From an uncultured Hyphomonas sp. (GTDB taxonomy: Bacteria; Pseudomonadota; Alphaproteobacteria; Caulobacterales; Hyphomonadaceae), in assembly GCF_963678195.1 (NCBI RefSeq), contig NZ_OY782759.1:3038001-3102000 (forward strand): a stretch of DNA of 64,000 nt, in the 5' to 3' direction. Position numbers and translations under genes: made by a program. Position 1 is the stretch's first letter, and every line of letters begins with the position of its first letter. This document shows, one piece after another, positions 1-7,549 of this stretch. Below the pieces are notes generated by a model. The model was not told the DNA's origin. It ran no database searches and saw only the letters and a program-made list of their open reading frames with translations.

Positions 1-243
1 GTGAAAGACGACGCCCCGACCGGCATGATCCTGTCGGCTGGTGCCGGTGCCTTCTCGATGGCCCGCATCGTCGAAACCCGCGGTGCCTATGTCGGCCAGG
101 GCGAAGAGCTGACCGCCGAAGCCGTCGCCGCGAAGTGGGGCGAAATCACCGACACCAGCAAGACGCTCGACGCCTTCACCTCCGGCGGCCAGCACGGCGC
201 GAACATGTTCTCGCTCGTTGCTGAAGGCAAAGGCCAGGGCTGA
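1..243 (+). CDS. SDR-family dehydrogenase, C-terminal end only (5' truncated)
   Basis: The window opens inside this reading frame, so the GTG at base 1 is only a codon and the Rossmann and catalytic parts lie outside. The visible 80 residues resemble the C-terminal segment of short-chain dehydrogenases of the peroxisomal multifunctional-enzyme type: a strand reading ARIVETRGAYVGQG, then an LTAEAVAAKWGEI helix of the kind that follows the SDR domain in those proteins. Such enzymes oxidise 3-hydroxyacyl-CoA or related alcohols with NAD. The substrate cannot be told from this fragment. The assignment comes from remembered family resemblance. Confidence 0.6.
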   Translation: MKDDAPTGMILSAGAGAFSMARIVETRGAYVGQGEELTAEAVAAKWGEITDTSKTLDAFTSGGQHGANMFSLVAEGKGQG

Positions 244-333
244 TCACAAGGCTGAGACGCGGGCCGGGCCCCGTCTACAAGCTTGCCAAAAATGACGGCG
301 AGGCGCAGGTTGTTCTCTCAAAAGGAGACTGCC

Positions 334-717
334 ATGCGCCTCGCCGTTCTTCTGTTTTTCCCAATGTTTCTGGCCGGTTGCGCGTGGTTTCTCGAACCGG
401 GCGTCGTGCCGGACCGGGCCGTGCCGCCGGATGAAGTGGCCGCGCCAGACCAGATACCGACCGCCAGCGAAGGCGCCATGTGCGGTGGCATTGCCGCTAT
501 TCAGTGTGAAGAGGGCCTGACTTGCATTTATGACGACGGGGTTTGCCGCTCCATGGCAGACGGCGCCGGCACCTGCAGGAAGACCGGCCCGATCTGTACC
601 AAGGAATACCGCCCGGTCTGCGGCTGCGACGGCAAGACCTATGGCAATCGTTGCGAAGCCTATGCCGCTGGCGTCAGCGTCGCCCTGCCCGGCGAATGTG
701 CGGTGAAAGAGAGCTGA
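334..717 (+). CDS. Lipoprotein with a C-terminal Kazal-type protease inhibitor domain
   Basis: A 127-residue exported protein. The ATG at 334 follows AAAGGAGA at 321-328 and opens directly into a lipoprotein signal (MRLAVLLFFPMFLAGC), with the acylated cysteine at residue 16; an upstream in-frame ATG at 283 lacks this context. A Pro/Ala-rich linker follows, then a Cys-containing region around residues 45-72, then a Kazal fold near residues 85-125 with the core PVCGCDGKTYGNRCEA. Kazal domains inhibit serine proteases by presenting a loop to the active site. Here the protein would sit on the periplasmic side of a membrane, and the target protease is unknown. It is a single gene that ends at a shared terminator. 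Confidence 0.8.
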   Translation: MRLAVLLFFPMFLAGCAWFLEPGVVPDRAVPPDEVAAPDQIPTASEGAMCGGIAAIQCEEGLTCIYDDGVCRSMADGAGTCRKTGPICTKEYRPVCGCDGKTYGNRCEAYAAGVSVALPGECAVKES

Positions 718-743
718 TCGGCCCGCCCGTCGAGAGACAGAGC

Positions 744-773
744 AAAGCCCGCACCCATCAGGATGCGGGCTTT
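744..773. terminator. Bidirectional intrinsic terminator
   Basis: AAAGCCCGCA (744-753) pairs with TGCGGGCTTT (764-773) around a 10-base loop, with a T-run continuing to 775 on the plus strand and an A-run at 744-746 giving a U-run on the other strand. It lies between the convergent Kazal lipoprotein and HD-domain genes and can serve both. Confidence 0.85.
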
Positions 774-793
774 TTCATTCGTTCGCCTGCGGG

Positions 794-1396
794 CTATTCT
801 ACGCCCTTCATGGCCTTCAGATACATGGAGTTCTTGGGCTTGGAGAAAACGCGCTCCACCATCGGTTCGAAGAATTCCAGCGGCTCGCTTTCATAGTCCG
901 GATCGAAGGCGGCCTGATCGTATTTGTGGCAGAACTCAGCGCAGCGCTGATAGTGCGGGCTGTCCTTGAACTGGTCACGCATGTTCTTGTCGAGGCCGAG
1001 ATACTCGAAGAAGTAATAGCCTTGGAACGCGCCGTGATTGGCGACCATCCAGAGGTTTTCCTCCGACACGAAGGGCTTCAGGATCGCCGCGGCCACGTCC
1101 GGGTGGTTCATGCTGCCCAGCGTGTCGCCGATATCGTGCAGCAGCGCGCAGACGACATATTCCTCGTCCCGCCCGTCGCGGTGCGCACGCGTCGCCGTCT
1201 GCAGGGAATGCTCCAGACGGTCGATGGGATAGCCGCCGAAATCCCCGTCCAACAGGCGCAGATGATCCAGAACCCGTTTCGCGAGGCCTTTGTTGAACGC
1301 CCGCGCATTCTTCGCGATGATATCCCAGTCTTCCTGGGTGCCATCCAGCATTTGCGTGAATTTCGCGCTTTGGGCCGCGCCCTGTCCGTCCGCCAT
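794..1396 (-). CDS. HD-domain protein, possibly a PhnZ/MIOX-type diiron oxygenase relative
   Basis: A 200-residue cytoplasmic protein with an HD domain. The start at 1396 has GGAGGAAACCAC immediately upstream. Candidate metal ligands are H63, H87-D88 (in LLHDIGD), H98, H121 and D160. The H63 to HD spacing of 24 residues equals that of the diiron oxygenases PhnZ and MIOX, and an EHSLQTATRA helix carries the first histidine as in that group. Known HD proteins are either phosphohydrolases or, in this branch, oxygenases cleaving C-C or C-P bonds. There is no phosphonate gene nearby, so the substrate is unknown and plain phosphohydrolase activity remains possible. It is transcribed alone, converging on the Kazal lipoprotein gene. 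Confidence 0.7.
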   Translation of the reverse strand: MADGQGAAQSAKFTQMLDGTQEDWDIIAKNARAFNKGLAKRVLDHLRLLDGDFGGYPIDRLEHSLQTATRAHRDGRDEEYVVCALLHDIGDTLGSMNHPDVAAAILKPFVSEENLWMVANHGAFQGYYFFEYLGLDKNMRDQFKDSPHYQRCAEFCHKYDQAAFDPDYESEPLEFFEPMVERVFSKPKNSMYLKAMKGVE

Positions 1397-1559
1397 GTGG
1401 TTTCCTCCGGTTTCTTATTATCTGGCCACAGGATAGCCCTGCGGCGGGCCAGTTCCAATCCCTTTCCATCCTTGCGGTGGCAAAAGAGAGGTCCGTGAGA
1501 CGACGCCCCTCCGTTTCCGGAGAGGCGTCTCCCACCAGGTGCCCGGATCAGTCTCCCGA

Positions 1560-2621
1560 TCAGTCCCAGAGAGCGCCCAGCATCAGCTGGTTCTGCCAGG
1601 TGCTCCGGTCCGGAACATAGGCCGGTCCACAGCGGCTGCAGAAATGCTCGTGCAGACGGCGCGCGAGCGTCCAGCTGGACTCGCCTGTCCGCCCGCCTGC
1701 CCGTTCCACAGCATCGACAATGAACCGGAGCGTTTCTTCGCGCAGGTCCATATTGCCTTTGCCTTTCGCCTCCGCGAGCCGCCAGCCCACCGGATCCTGG
1801 CGCAGGGCAAGGACGGCGCGCTCAACGCCATCTTGCAGAACGTAAACCGCCATGCGCCCGGCAGCGATGTCGCCGGTGAAGTCCCGCAGGCAATTGCGGA
1901 ACTCCCGCGCAACCTGCCCCAGCATTTTCCTGTCCGTCACCCGGAAGAAGGCTGGCGGCAGGTCCGGCGGGGACAGCATGTTGCCGAAGCGGGCCGGCTG
2001 CAGATCGTCCGCAGCCATGTCGAACAGACGTTCAGGCGATGCGGCCCGCTCCCACCGGCGGGCGACGGATGCGGCCTGTGCCTGTCCGCGCATACGCACG
2101 GCCAGACCGAAGGCTGCGGCAAGATCCTCCACGGCGCCTTTGCTGTCCGGAATGTGCCGAAGGATTTTCGACCGCCGGAGCAGGACAGGCAAGATGCGGA
2201 TCAGGCGCAGCTGCGCCGGACGGATTTCATCCGTATGCCGCAATACCTGCGCCGTATTCTCATCCGAAAACAGCGACAGGAACAAGTCATAATCCGCTGC
2301 CTCCCACAGGGTCTCGCCCAACCGGGAAAGCGCCTTCATCAGACCGCCGGTAGCCTGGCCGTGCATGAGGTGTTTTGCAACATCCCCATCCCGCCCGTAC
2401 CCGGCGATATGGGCGATCTCTTCAAGGTCGAGATCACGCGCCAGCAGGATGGCCGCCGCATGACGGCGCGCCGATGGCAGGGCCAGAAACTTCACATGCG
2501 GCGCCGGCCAGGCAATGGCCAGTGCTTCGGCATGGGGTCCGGCGAGGAACCGCAACAGTGGCGTCATGGCACCGGCACGGCCATGCGGCCGCACGTGGCG
2601 CCGGGTCATGGGATTGCCCAT
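1560..2621 (-). CDS. PcfJ-like hypothetical protein
   Basis: A 353-residue soluble protein. Its start is well set by GGAAGGAGGTGGATC just before the ATG at 2621. The N-terminal two thirds are helical and not recognised. Residues from about 240 to 290 read REFRNCLRDF, then GRMAVYVLQDG, then WRLAEAKGKGN. This matches the remembered layout of PcfJ-like domains (a conserved N-C with strand, then a substrate-like strand pair, then a G-K-G-N turn). PcfJ-like proteins occur on plasmids and in prophage-like loci as well as in chromosomes, and their biochemical role is not established. No mobile genes are seen here. The domain call is tentative. Confidence 0.5.
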   Translation of the reverse strand: MGNPMTRRHVRPHGRAGAMTPLLRFLAGPHAEALAIAWPAPHVKFLALPSARRHAAAILLARDLDLEEIAHIAGYGRDGDVAKHLMHGQATGGLMKALSRLGETLWEAADYDLFLSLFSDENTAQVLRHTDEIRPAQLRLIRILPVLLRRSKILRHIPDSKGAVEDLAAAFGLAVRMRGQAQAASVARRWERAASPERLFDMAADDLQPARFGNMLSPPDLPPAFFRVTDRKMLGQVAREFRNCLRDFTGDIAAGRMAVYVLQDGVERAVLALRQDPVGWRLAEAKGKGNMDLREETLRFIVDAVERAGGRTGESSWTLARRLHEHFCSRCGPAYVPDRSTWQNQLMLGALWD

Positions 2622-2809
2622 GATCCACCTCCTTCCATATCGTCCGCATACCGGAAGGCCGGGCGCGGACCGATTGAAGTCAGAAAAATTGTGAGGTCAG
2701 ACGTCCACCGGCAAACGCGCGGGGGACGCTGGCAGCGCTCCCCATCGACTGAGGAGCAGGTTTGTTGTTGTACAACCGTGCTTCATCTGTTTGGTCCGTT
2801 GGTTAGTTT

Positions 2810-2839
2810 GACCAGCCGTCTGTATCCGGACGGCTGGTC
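2810..2839. repeat. Perfect 11-bp inverted repeat, 8-base loop
   Basis: GACCAGCCGTC (2810-2820) and GACGGCTGGTC (2829-2839) form a perfect hairpin or a dyad operator in the gap between rtcB and the PcfJ-like gene. No T-run follows on either strand, so an intrinsic terminator is not well supported. Confidence 0.5.
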
Positions 2840-2904
2840 AAGAGGAGGGTGGCGTATAAGGTGAGCCACCATTGACTGTCAAGGCTGCGTCAAAAATTAT
2901 TCGA

Positions 2905-4116
2905 TCAGCCTTTGACGCAAACAACCTGTTTCAGTGTGTGGACAATCTCCACAAGGTCGGTCTGCGCGGCCATGACGGTGTCGATGTCCTTGTAGGCCAT
3001 CGGCGTTTCATCAATGACGCCGGAGTCTTTCCGGCATTCCACGCCATCGGTCGCCATGAGGTGGTCCTCCACAGTGAAGGTCCGCTTGGCTTCCGACCGG
3101 CTCATGGCCCGCCCTGCCCCGTGCGAGCAGGAGCAGAATGAGTCCGCATTGCCCTTCCCGCGCACGATAAAGGACTTCGCCCCCATCGAGCCGGGAATGA
3201 TGCCGAGGTCGCCTGCACCGGCACGCACAGCGCCTTTGCGGGTCACCCAGACATCTGCGCCGAAGTGGTGTTCCCGCTCCACATAATTGTGGTGGCAGTT
3301 CACCGCTTCCTTCTCCAGCGAGAAGCCAGGGAAGAAATCGCGCAAAGCAAGCAGCACGCGGTCCATCATCACTTCGCGGTTAAGGCGCGCATAGTCCTGC
3401 GCCCAACCGACGGCCATCGTGTAGTCATCGAACAGGTCTTCCCCTTCCACAAAGAAGGCGAGGTCCCGGTCGGGGACGTGATAGCCGAGCACCCTTTTCT
3501 CCAGTGCCTCGCGGGCCTCCTGGATGAAGTAGGTGCCGAGGATGTTCCCCGTGCCGCGGGATCCGGAATGCAGCATCACCCACACACGGTCCACTTCGTC
3601 GAGACAAAGCTCAATGAAGTGGTTCCCGCCGCCAAGCGTGCCCAGCTGTTTGGCAAAGGCCGTACGCTGGATCCGCTTGTGCTTGCGGAGGATCACATCG
3701 AGCTTGTCGGCGAGGCCGGACGCACGAAGGGCTGTGGCCGCACGGGCGGGCGCTTCCTTGTGGTTGCCACCGCGGCCATTGCCCACCGGCACCTTGCGCT
3801 CGATCTCACTGCGGATGGCCGACAGGCTCTCCGGCAGATCATTCGCCGTAAGGCTTGTGCGCACCGCCATCATTCCGCACCCGATATCGACGCCGACAGC
3901 GGCGGGAATGATTGCCCGCTTTGTGGGGATCACCGACCCGACTGTCGCCCCGCGCCCGAAATGGACGTCGGGCATCACGGCAAGGTGCGAGTGAATGAAG
4001 GGCAGGCCCGCAACATTCTCAAGCTGCGTGCGCGCCTGCGATTCGACAGGCACGCCTTTCACCCAGGCCTTGATGCGCCCGCCGGCGCTGGTTTCAATCA
4101 CTTCAAATTGGCTCAT
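2905..4116 (-). CDS. rtcB: RtcB-family RNA ligase (3'-phosphate/5'-OH)
   Basis: A 403-residue RNA ligase that joins RNA 3'-phosphate or 2',3'-cyclic phosphate ends to 5'-OH ends using GTP and Mn2+, in tRNA or rRNA repair. Seen motifs: PDVHFGRGATVGSVIP, GVDIGCGM (metal cysteine), GGGNHFIEL with an HSGSRG loop, the HNYVEREHH histidine cluster, and KGNADSFCSCSHGAGR with the GTP-guanylated histidine. The start is placed at 4116 (MSQFEVIETS), matching the usual RtcB N-terminus. An in-frame ATG at 4230 would add 38 residues but runs through an attenuator-like hairpin. There is no adjacent archease, prfH or rtcA. The upstream leader ORF and paired hairpins suggest transcription attenuation. Confidence 0.95.
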   Translation of the reverse strand: MSQFEVIETSAGGRIKAWVKGVPVESQARTQLENVAGLPFIHSHLAVMPDVHFGRGATVGSVIPTKRAIIPAAVGVDIGCGMMAVRTSLTANDLPESLSAIRSEIERKVPVGNGRGGNHKEAPARAATALRASGLADKLDVILRKHKRIQRTAFAKQLGTLGGGNHFIELCLDEVDRVWVMLHSGSRGTGNILGTYFIQEAREALEKRVLGYHVPDRDLAFFVEGEDLFDDYTMAVGWAQDYARLNREVMMDRVLLALRDFFPGFSLEKEAVNCHHNYVEREHHFGADVWVTRKGAVRAGAGDLGIIPGSMGAKSFIVRGKGNADSFCSCSHGAGRAMSRSEAKRTFTVEDHLMATDGVECRKDSGVIDETPMAYKDIDTVMAAQTDLVEIVHTLKQVVCVKG

Positions 4117-4155
4117 CGTTCTCAAAGCTTCTTCTGACAAAGCTCCTCCTGACAA

Positions 4156-4225
4156 GCCCTCCGCGCGGTCCCTCGGGTTCAGAAAGACAAAGAAAAACCC
4201 TCCGGGCGGTAAAAGCGCGGAGGGC
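4156..4225 (-). promoter_or_regulatory. Attenuator-like alternative hairpins in the rtcB leader
   Basis: In RNA sense (minus strand) the arm GCCCTCCGCGC (4225-4215) can pair in two exclusive ways. Its CCCTCCG part pairs with CGGAGGG (4204-4198), giving a 7-bp stem followed at once by TTTTTCTTTGTCTTTC, a good intrinsic terminator. Alternatively all 11 bases pair with GCGCGGAGGGC (4166-4156), a longer stem that destroys the terminator and ends just before an AGGAGG. A shared 5' arm with terminator and antiterminator partners is the classical attenuator layout. It sits between the 28-codon leader ORF and the rtcB start. The structures are seen in the sequence; the regulation is inferred. Confidence 0.6.
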
Positions 4226-4266
4226 AGCATAAACTCCTGTCGGAGCCCGGGACTGACCGTCAGCCC

Positions 4267-4353
4267 CTATCCAGCAACCTCCATGCAGCAGCGATCCTCA
4301 CCCTGATACAGGGTGGGAGCTGTTTTCTGGAAATTTGATTCTGGCCGTTTCAT
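4267..4353 (-). CDS. 28-residue leader peptide / small protein upstream of rtcB
   Basis: A short ORF not previously obvious because of its size. ATG at 4353 is preceded by AGAGGA about 8 bases upstream and by a strong promoter at 4384-4412, giving a 5' UTR of roughly 24 bases. The product is 28 residues: Lys/Glu-rich at the start and ending GEDRCCMEVAG before a TAG stop. The tandem rare cysteines near the end, followed by a terminator-type hairpin 40 bases on, suggest a regulatory leader peptide for rtcB. A free-standing small protein with its own terminator is the alternative. I do not recognise the peptide family. Confidence 0.6.
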   Translation of the reverse strand: MKRPESNFQKTAPTLYQGEDRCCMEVAG

Positions 4354-4383
4354 CGGTCCGTCCTCTGACTGGATTGGAGGCGC

Positions 4384-4412
4384 CATATGATGGAAGCGCG
4401 CAGAGGCGTCAA
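4384..4412 (-). promoter_or_regulatory. Promoter of the rtcB leader transcript
   Basis: On the minus strand TTGACG (4412-4407) and CATATG (4389-4384) are separated by exactly 17 bases, placing the transcript start near 4377. It lies directly after the rplQ terminator and 31 bases before the leader ORF. The -35 box is the same as at the rpsL, rpsJ and rpsM promoters in this window. Confidence 0.65.
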
Positions 4413-4421
4413 CCGCAAAAC

Positions 4422-4448
4422 AAAAAACCCCGGAGGAAAACTCCGGGG
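4422..4448 (-). terminator. Terminator of the ribosomal alpha operon (after rplQ)
   Basis: CCCCGGAG (4428-4435) and CTCCGGGG (4441-4448) form an 8-bp stem with a GAAAA loop on the plus strand (TTTTC on the RNA); six T follow in minus-strand sense at 4427-4422. It sits 36 bases after the rplQ stop and insulates rtcB from the ribosomal protein operon. Confidence 0.9.
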
Positions 4449-4484
4449 CTCTTTGATTTCCTTGCGGAAAATTCTTTGCGCGGA

Positions 4485-4904
4485 TTATTCGCCGGCTTCG
4501 AGTTCAGCCTCGTAGCGGGCCTTGTCGGCGGCGCCTTTGGCGGACTCGTCACGGTCGACCATTTCAAGGACAGCAACCGGTGCATTGTCGCCATGGCGGA
4601 AGCCGGCTTTCAGCACGCGGGTGTAGCCGCCGTTGCGATCCTTGTAGCGATCGCCGAACACGTCGAACAGCTTGCGGACAGCGGCCTCATCACGGACCTT
4701 CGACAGGGCGGCACGGCGCGAAGCGAGGTCACCCTTCTTGGCCAGCGTCACCAGCTTGTCCATCAGAGGCGCCATTTCCTTCGCTTTGGGCAGGGTCGTA
4801 ACGATCTGCTCATGCTCGATCAGGCTTGCAGCCATATTGGCGAACATCGCCTTGCGGTGCGAAGTCGTCTTGTTCAGTTTGCGGTATCCAAGGCGATGGC
4901 GCAT
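4485..4904 (-). CDS. rplQ: 50S ribosomal protein L17
   Basis: A 139-residue L17, near the polypeptide exit region of the 50S subunit. The N-terminus [20 protein letters not shown] and the later VTLAKKGDL and [10 protein letters not shown] segments are diagnostic. The C-terminal tail after the core is acidic (Asp/Glu/Ala-rich), as in many alphaproteobacterial L17 proteins. It is last in the rpsM-rpsK-rpoA-rplQ unit, separated by 49 bases from rpoA, and followed by a strong intrinsic terminator. Confidence 0.97.
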   Translation of the reverse strand: MRHRLGYRKLNKTTSHRKAMFANMAASLIEHEQIVTTLPKAKEMAPLMDKLVTLAKKGDLASRRAALSKVRDEAAVRKLFDVFGDRYKDRNGGYTRVLKAGFRHGDNAPVAVLEMVDRDESAKGAADKARYEAELEAGE

Positions 4905-4953
4905 GGTTTCAATCCTTACAGGAGGTGGTCAGGCCCCCGGCTGTTTTCGGGTC

Positions 4954-5991
4954 CTAGAGGTGGTCGTCGTATTTCTTGGCAAGGCCTTCGATGTCTTCCG
5001 GCGGCCAGTCCGGCACTTCCATGCCGAGGTGCAGGCCAAGACCAGCGAGGACTTCCTTGATTTCGTTCAGCGACTTGCGGCCGAAGTTCGGGGTGCGCAG
5101 CATTTCCGCTTCCGACTTCTGGATCAGGTCGCCAATGTAAACAATGTTGTCGTTCTTCAGGCAGTTTGCCGAACGCACGGACAGTTCCAGCTCGTCCACC
5201 TTCTTGAGGAGGACCGGGTTGAAGCCGAGGTCGGTTTCTTCTGTCTGGGTGCCGGCTTCCAGCGTCGGCTCTTCGAAGTTGATGAAGAGCTGCAGCTGGT
5301 CCTGCAGGATGCGTGCGGCATAAGCGACAGCATCTTCCGGCGTGACCGAGCCATCGGTTTCGATGTCGAGGGTCAGTTTGTCGAAGTCCAGCTTCGTGCC
5401 TTCACGGGTGTCTTCCACCTGGTAGCCAACACGGCGGACCGGCGAATAGATGGCGTCGATCGGGATATAACCGATCGGAGCATCTTCCGGACGGTGCGCT
5501 TCAGCCGGGACATAGCCCTTGCCGGTGTCGACGGTGAATTCCATACGGACTTCGGCGCCATCGTCCAGCGTGCAGATCACGTGATCCGGGTTGAGGATCT
5601 TTGTGTCGCCCGAGGTTTCGATCTGGCCGGCTTTCACTTCGCCCGGGCCAGTGGCCTTCAGGACCATGCGCTTGCTGGTGTCACCTTCCATGAAGATCGC
5701 GACCTGCTTGAGGTTCAGGACGATCGTGGTGACGTCTTCGCGGACGCCCGGGATGGCGGAGAATTCGTGAACGACGTTGTCAATCTGGACGCCAATGATG
5801 GCAGCGCCCTGCAGAGAGGACAGCAGCACGCGGCGCAGGGCGTTGCCCAGCGTCGTACCATAGCCACGCTCCAGCGGCTCGATGACGAGCTTCGCCTTGC
5901 GCTTCGGGTCGTATCCAGCCTGAACCACCGGACGGTTCGGGCGGATCAGTTCTTTCCAGTTACGGTCGTTGACGGCGGTGTTCTCTGCCAT
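4954..5991 (-). CDS. rpoA: RNA polymerase alpha subunit
   Basis: A 345-residue alpha subunit, which dimerises to nucleate polymerase assembly. The N-terminal assembly domain contains the [19 protein letters not shown] signature. The C-terminal domain (about residues 265-320) contains [19 protein letters not shown] and the [14 protein letters not shown] helix-hairpin-helix that contacts UP elements and activators. The short C-terminal tail ends in an acidic and lysine-rich segment. It lies between rpsK and rplQ in the standard alpha-operon order; length is slightly above the usual 330-340. Confidence 0.98.
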   Translation of the reverse strand: MAENTAVNDRNWKELIRPNRPVVQAGYDPKRKAKLVIEPLERGYGTTLGNALRRVLLSSLQGAAIIGVQIDNVVHEFSAIPGVREDVTTIVLNLKQVAIFMEGDTSKRMVLKATGPGEVKAGQIETSGDTKILNPDHVICTLDDGAEVRMEFTVDTGKGYVPAEAHRPEDAPIGYIPIDAIYSPVRRVGYQVEDTREGTKLDFDKLTLDIETDGSVTPEDAVAYAARILQDQLQLFINFEEPTLEAGTQTEETDLGFNPVLLKKVDELELSVRSANCLKNDNIVYIGDLIQKSEAEMLRTPNFGRKSLNEIKEVLAGLGLHLGMEVPDWPPEDIEGLAKKYDDHL

Positions 5992-6058
5992 GTGTGGCGA
6001 TCCTCAAAAAGCGGATAGTGGCGCGATAGGGCCGCGCCACCGGGAAGGTTCATTCCGT

Positions 6059-6448
6059 TTAGACGCGGCGGCGTTTCGGCGGGCGGCAGCCATTGTGCGG
6101 GATCGGCGTGGTGTCGCTGATCGCCGTGACCGTCAGGCCGGCAGCCTGAAGGGCACGCAGAGCGCTCTCGCGGCCCGACCCCGGACCACGCACCAGGACC
6201 TCAACGGTCTGCAGGCCGTGTTCCATGGCCTTCTTGGCGGCATCTTCAGCAGCCATCTGGGCAGCATAAGGCGTCGACTTACGCGACCCCTTGAAGCCCA
6301 TCGTGCCGGACGAAGACCAGGAGATGGTATTCCCCTGCGCGTCGGTGATGGTCACCATCGTGTTGTTGAAGCTGGAGTTCACATGAACAACACCGGAAGT
6401 GATGTTCTTGCGCTCCTTGCGGCGGACGCGGGTCGTCTCACGAGCCAT
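6059..6448 (-). CDS. rpsK: 30S ribosomal protein S11
   Basis: A 129-residue S11, a platform protein of the 30S subunit that contacts S7 and 16S rRNA near the E site. Diagnostic strings are [29 protein letters not shown] and [15 protein letters not shown], and the C-terminus [13 protein letters not shown] is typical. It lies 13 bases after rpsM and 67 bases before rpoA. Confidence 0.98.
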   Translation of the reverse strand: MARETTRVRRKERKNITSGVVHVNSSFNNTMVTITDAQGNTISWSSSGTMGFKGSRKSTPYAAQMAAEDAAKKAMEHGLQTVEVLVRGPGSGRESALRALQAAGLTVTAISDTTPIPHNGCRPPKRRRV

Positions 6449-6461
6449 AACGAGCTACCCC

Positions 6462-6830
6462 TTACTTCTTCTTGCCGGCGATCGGCTTGGCCGGGCCCTT
6501 GCGGGTACGAGCATTTGTGTGCGTGCGCTGACCGCGAACCGGCAGCTTACGGCGATGACGCAGACCACGATAGCAGCCGAGATCCATCAGGCGCTTGATG
6601 TTCATGGAGGTATCGCGGCGCAGGTCGCCTTCGACCATGTAATCGGAGTCGATCGTTTCGCGGATCTTGATCACTTCAGCGTCGGTCAGTTCGGTCACGC
6701 GGCGCGACTCGTCGACCCCCACCTTCTCGCAAATTTCCTTTGCGAAGGTCGGGCCGATGCCGTGGATGTACCGCAGCGCAATGACGACGCGCTTGTTGGT
6801 CGGGATATTTACGCCTGCAATACGGGCCAA
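6462..6830 (-). CDS. rpsM: 30S ribosomal protein S13 (TTG start)
   Basis: A 122-residue S13 in the head of the 30S subunit, which contacts tRNA in the P site and S19. Seen: [26 protein letters not shown], then [26 protein letters not shown]. The start codon is TTG (6830-6828) with GAGGAG 9-10 bases upstream, and the family N-terminus fixes this start. It heads the promoter-proximal end of the rpsM-rpsK-rpoA-rplQ unit, with a promoter-like site 106 bases upstream. A TTG start may lower initiation relative to neighbours. Confidence 0.97.
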   Translation of the reverse strand: MARIAGVNIPTNKRVVIALRYIHGIGPTFAKEICEKVGVDESRRVTELTDAEVIKIRETIDSDYMVEGDLRRDTSMNIKRLMDLGCYRGLRHRRKLPVRGQRTHTNARTRKGPAKPIAGKKK

Positions 6831-6935
6831 AGCCGGTTCTCCTCAAGCGGACTGTTCAAACATTAAAAGCGCGCCGAGTCGGAAAGCGGATCCGCCTCGC
6901 GCGCCGGCGATTAAGCCTTAAGCTAAGAATGGAGG

Positions 6936-6963
6936 CTTATAACTGGGGAAATTAACGCGTCAA
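6936..6963 (-). promoter_or_regulatory. Promoter of rpsM-rpsK-rpoA-rplQ
   Basis: On the minus strand TTGACG (6963-6958) and TATAAG (6941-6936) are separated by 16 bases, between the adk stop and rpsM. It would give the alpha operon independent transcription on top of read-through from the spc operon. Confidence 0.6.
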
Positions 6964-6979
6964 CAGCGGAATCCCAGCT

Positions 6980-7549
6980 TTATGCCGTCTCTTTCAGCGC
7001 AGCGTCAATCTGGGTTGCAACCTCTTCAATCGAGGCCATCCCGTCGACTTCCGTCAGGATGCTCCGCTCAGCGTAAATCGGCACAAGCGGGGCAGTATCC
7101 TCGTAATACTTCTCAAGACGTTTCGAGAAGGTTTCCGGATTGTCGTCCTTGCGCCCCTGCTCTTCGAAACGCTTGGTCACACGGGCCAGAAGCTGCTCGT
7201 CATCGACCACCAGGCGGACAACACGGTTCACTTCCGTACCACGCGACTTCAGAAGCTCGTCCAGAGCAGCCGCCTGGCCGACGGTCCGCGGGAAGCCATC
7301 GAAGATGAAGCCGGCTGCGCCCTGGTTGGCCGTCAGCTGTTCATCGATCAGGGCAATCACGATCTCGTCGGACACGAGACCGCCTTCGTCCATGATGGTC
7401 GCGACGCGCTGACCCAGTTCAGAGCCTGACGCGCGAGCGGCGCGCAGCATGTCGCCGGTGGAGAGCTGGATGAAACCGCGCTCCTCTACCAAACGTTTCG
7501 CCTGCGTCCCCTTCCCGGCCGCAGGCGGCCCGAACAGAATTAGGTTCAT
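6980..7549 (-). CDS. adk: Adenylate kinase (short, LID-less type)
   Basis: A 189-residue cytosolic enzyme interconverting ATP + AMP and 2 ADP. The P-loop GPPAAGKGTQAKRL is at the N-terminus, the AMP site is LSTGDMLRA, and FIFDGFPRT carries the catalytic arginine. The lid region is reduced to a short loop (RFEEQGRKDDNPET), so there is no zinc-binding insert, as in other alphaproteobacterial short-form enzymes. Its ATG overlaps the secY stop by 4 bases (ATGA), so translation is coupled. Confidence 0.97.
   Translation of the reverse strand: MNLILFGPPAAGKGTQAKRLVEERGFIQLSTGDMLRAARASGSELGQRVATIMDEGGLVSDEIVIALIDEQLTANQGAAGFIFDGFPRTVGQAAALDELLKSRGTEVNRVVRLVVDDEQLLARVTKRFEEQGRKDDNPETFSKRLEKYYEDTAPLVPIYAERSILTEVDGMASIEEVATQIDAALKETA

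Noticed and set aside
4117-4230. 38-residue N-terminal extension of RtcB from an ATG at 4230
   Set aside because: RtcB families start near MSQFE; the extension overlaps terminator-like stems and its ATG is only 3 bases from a GGAG.
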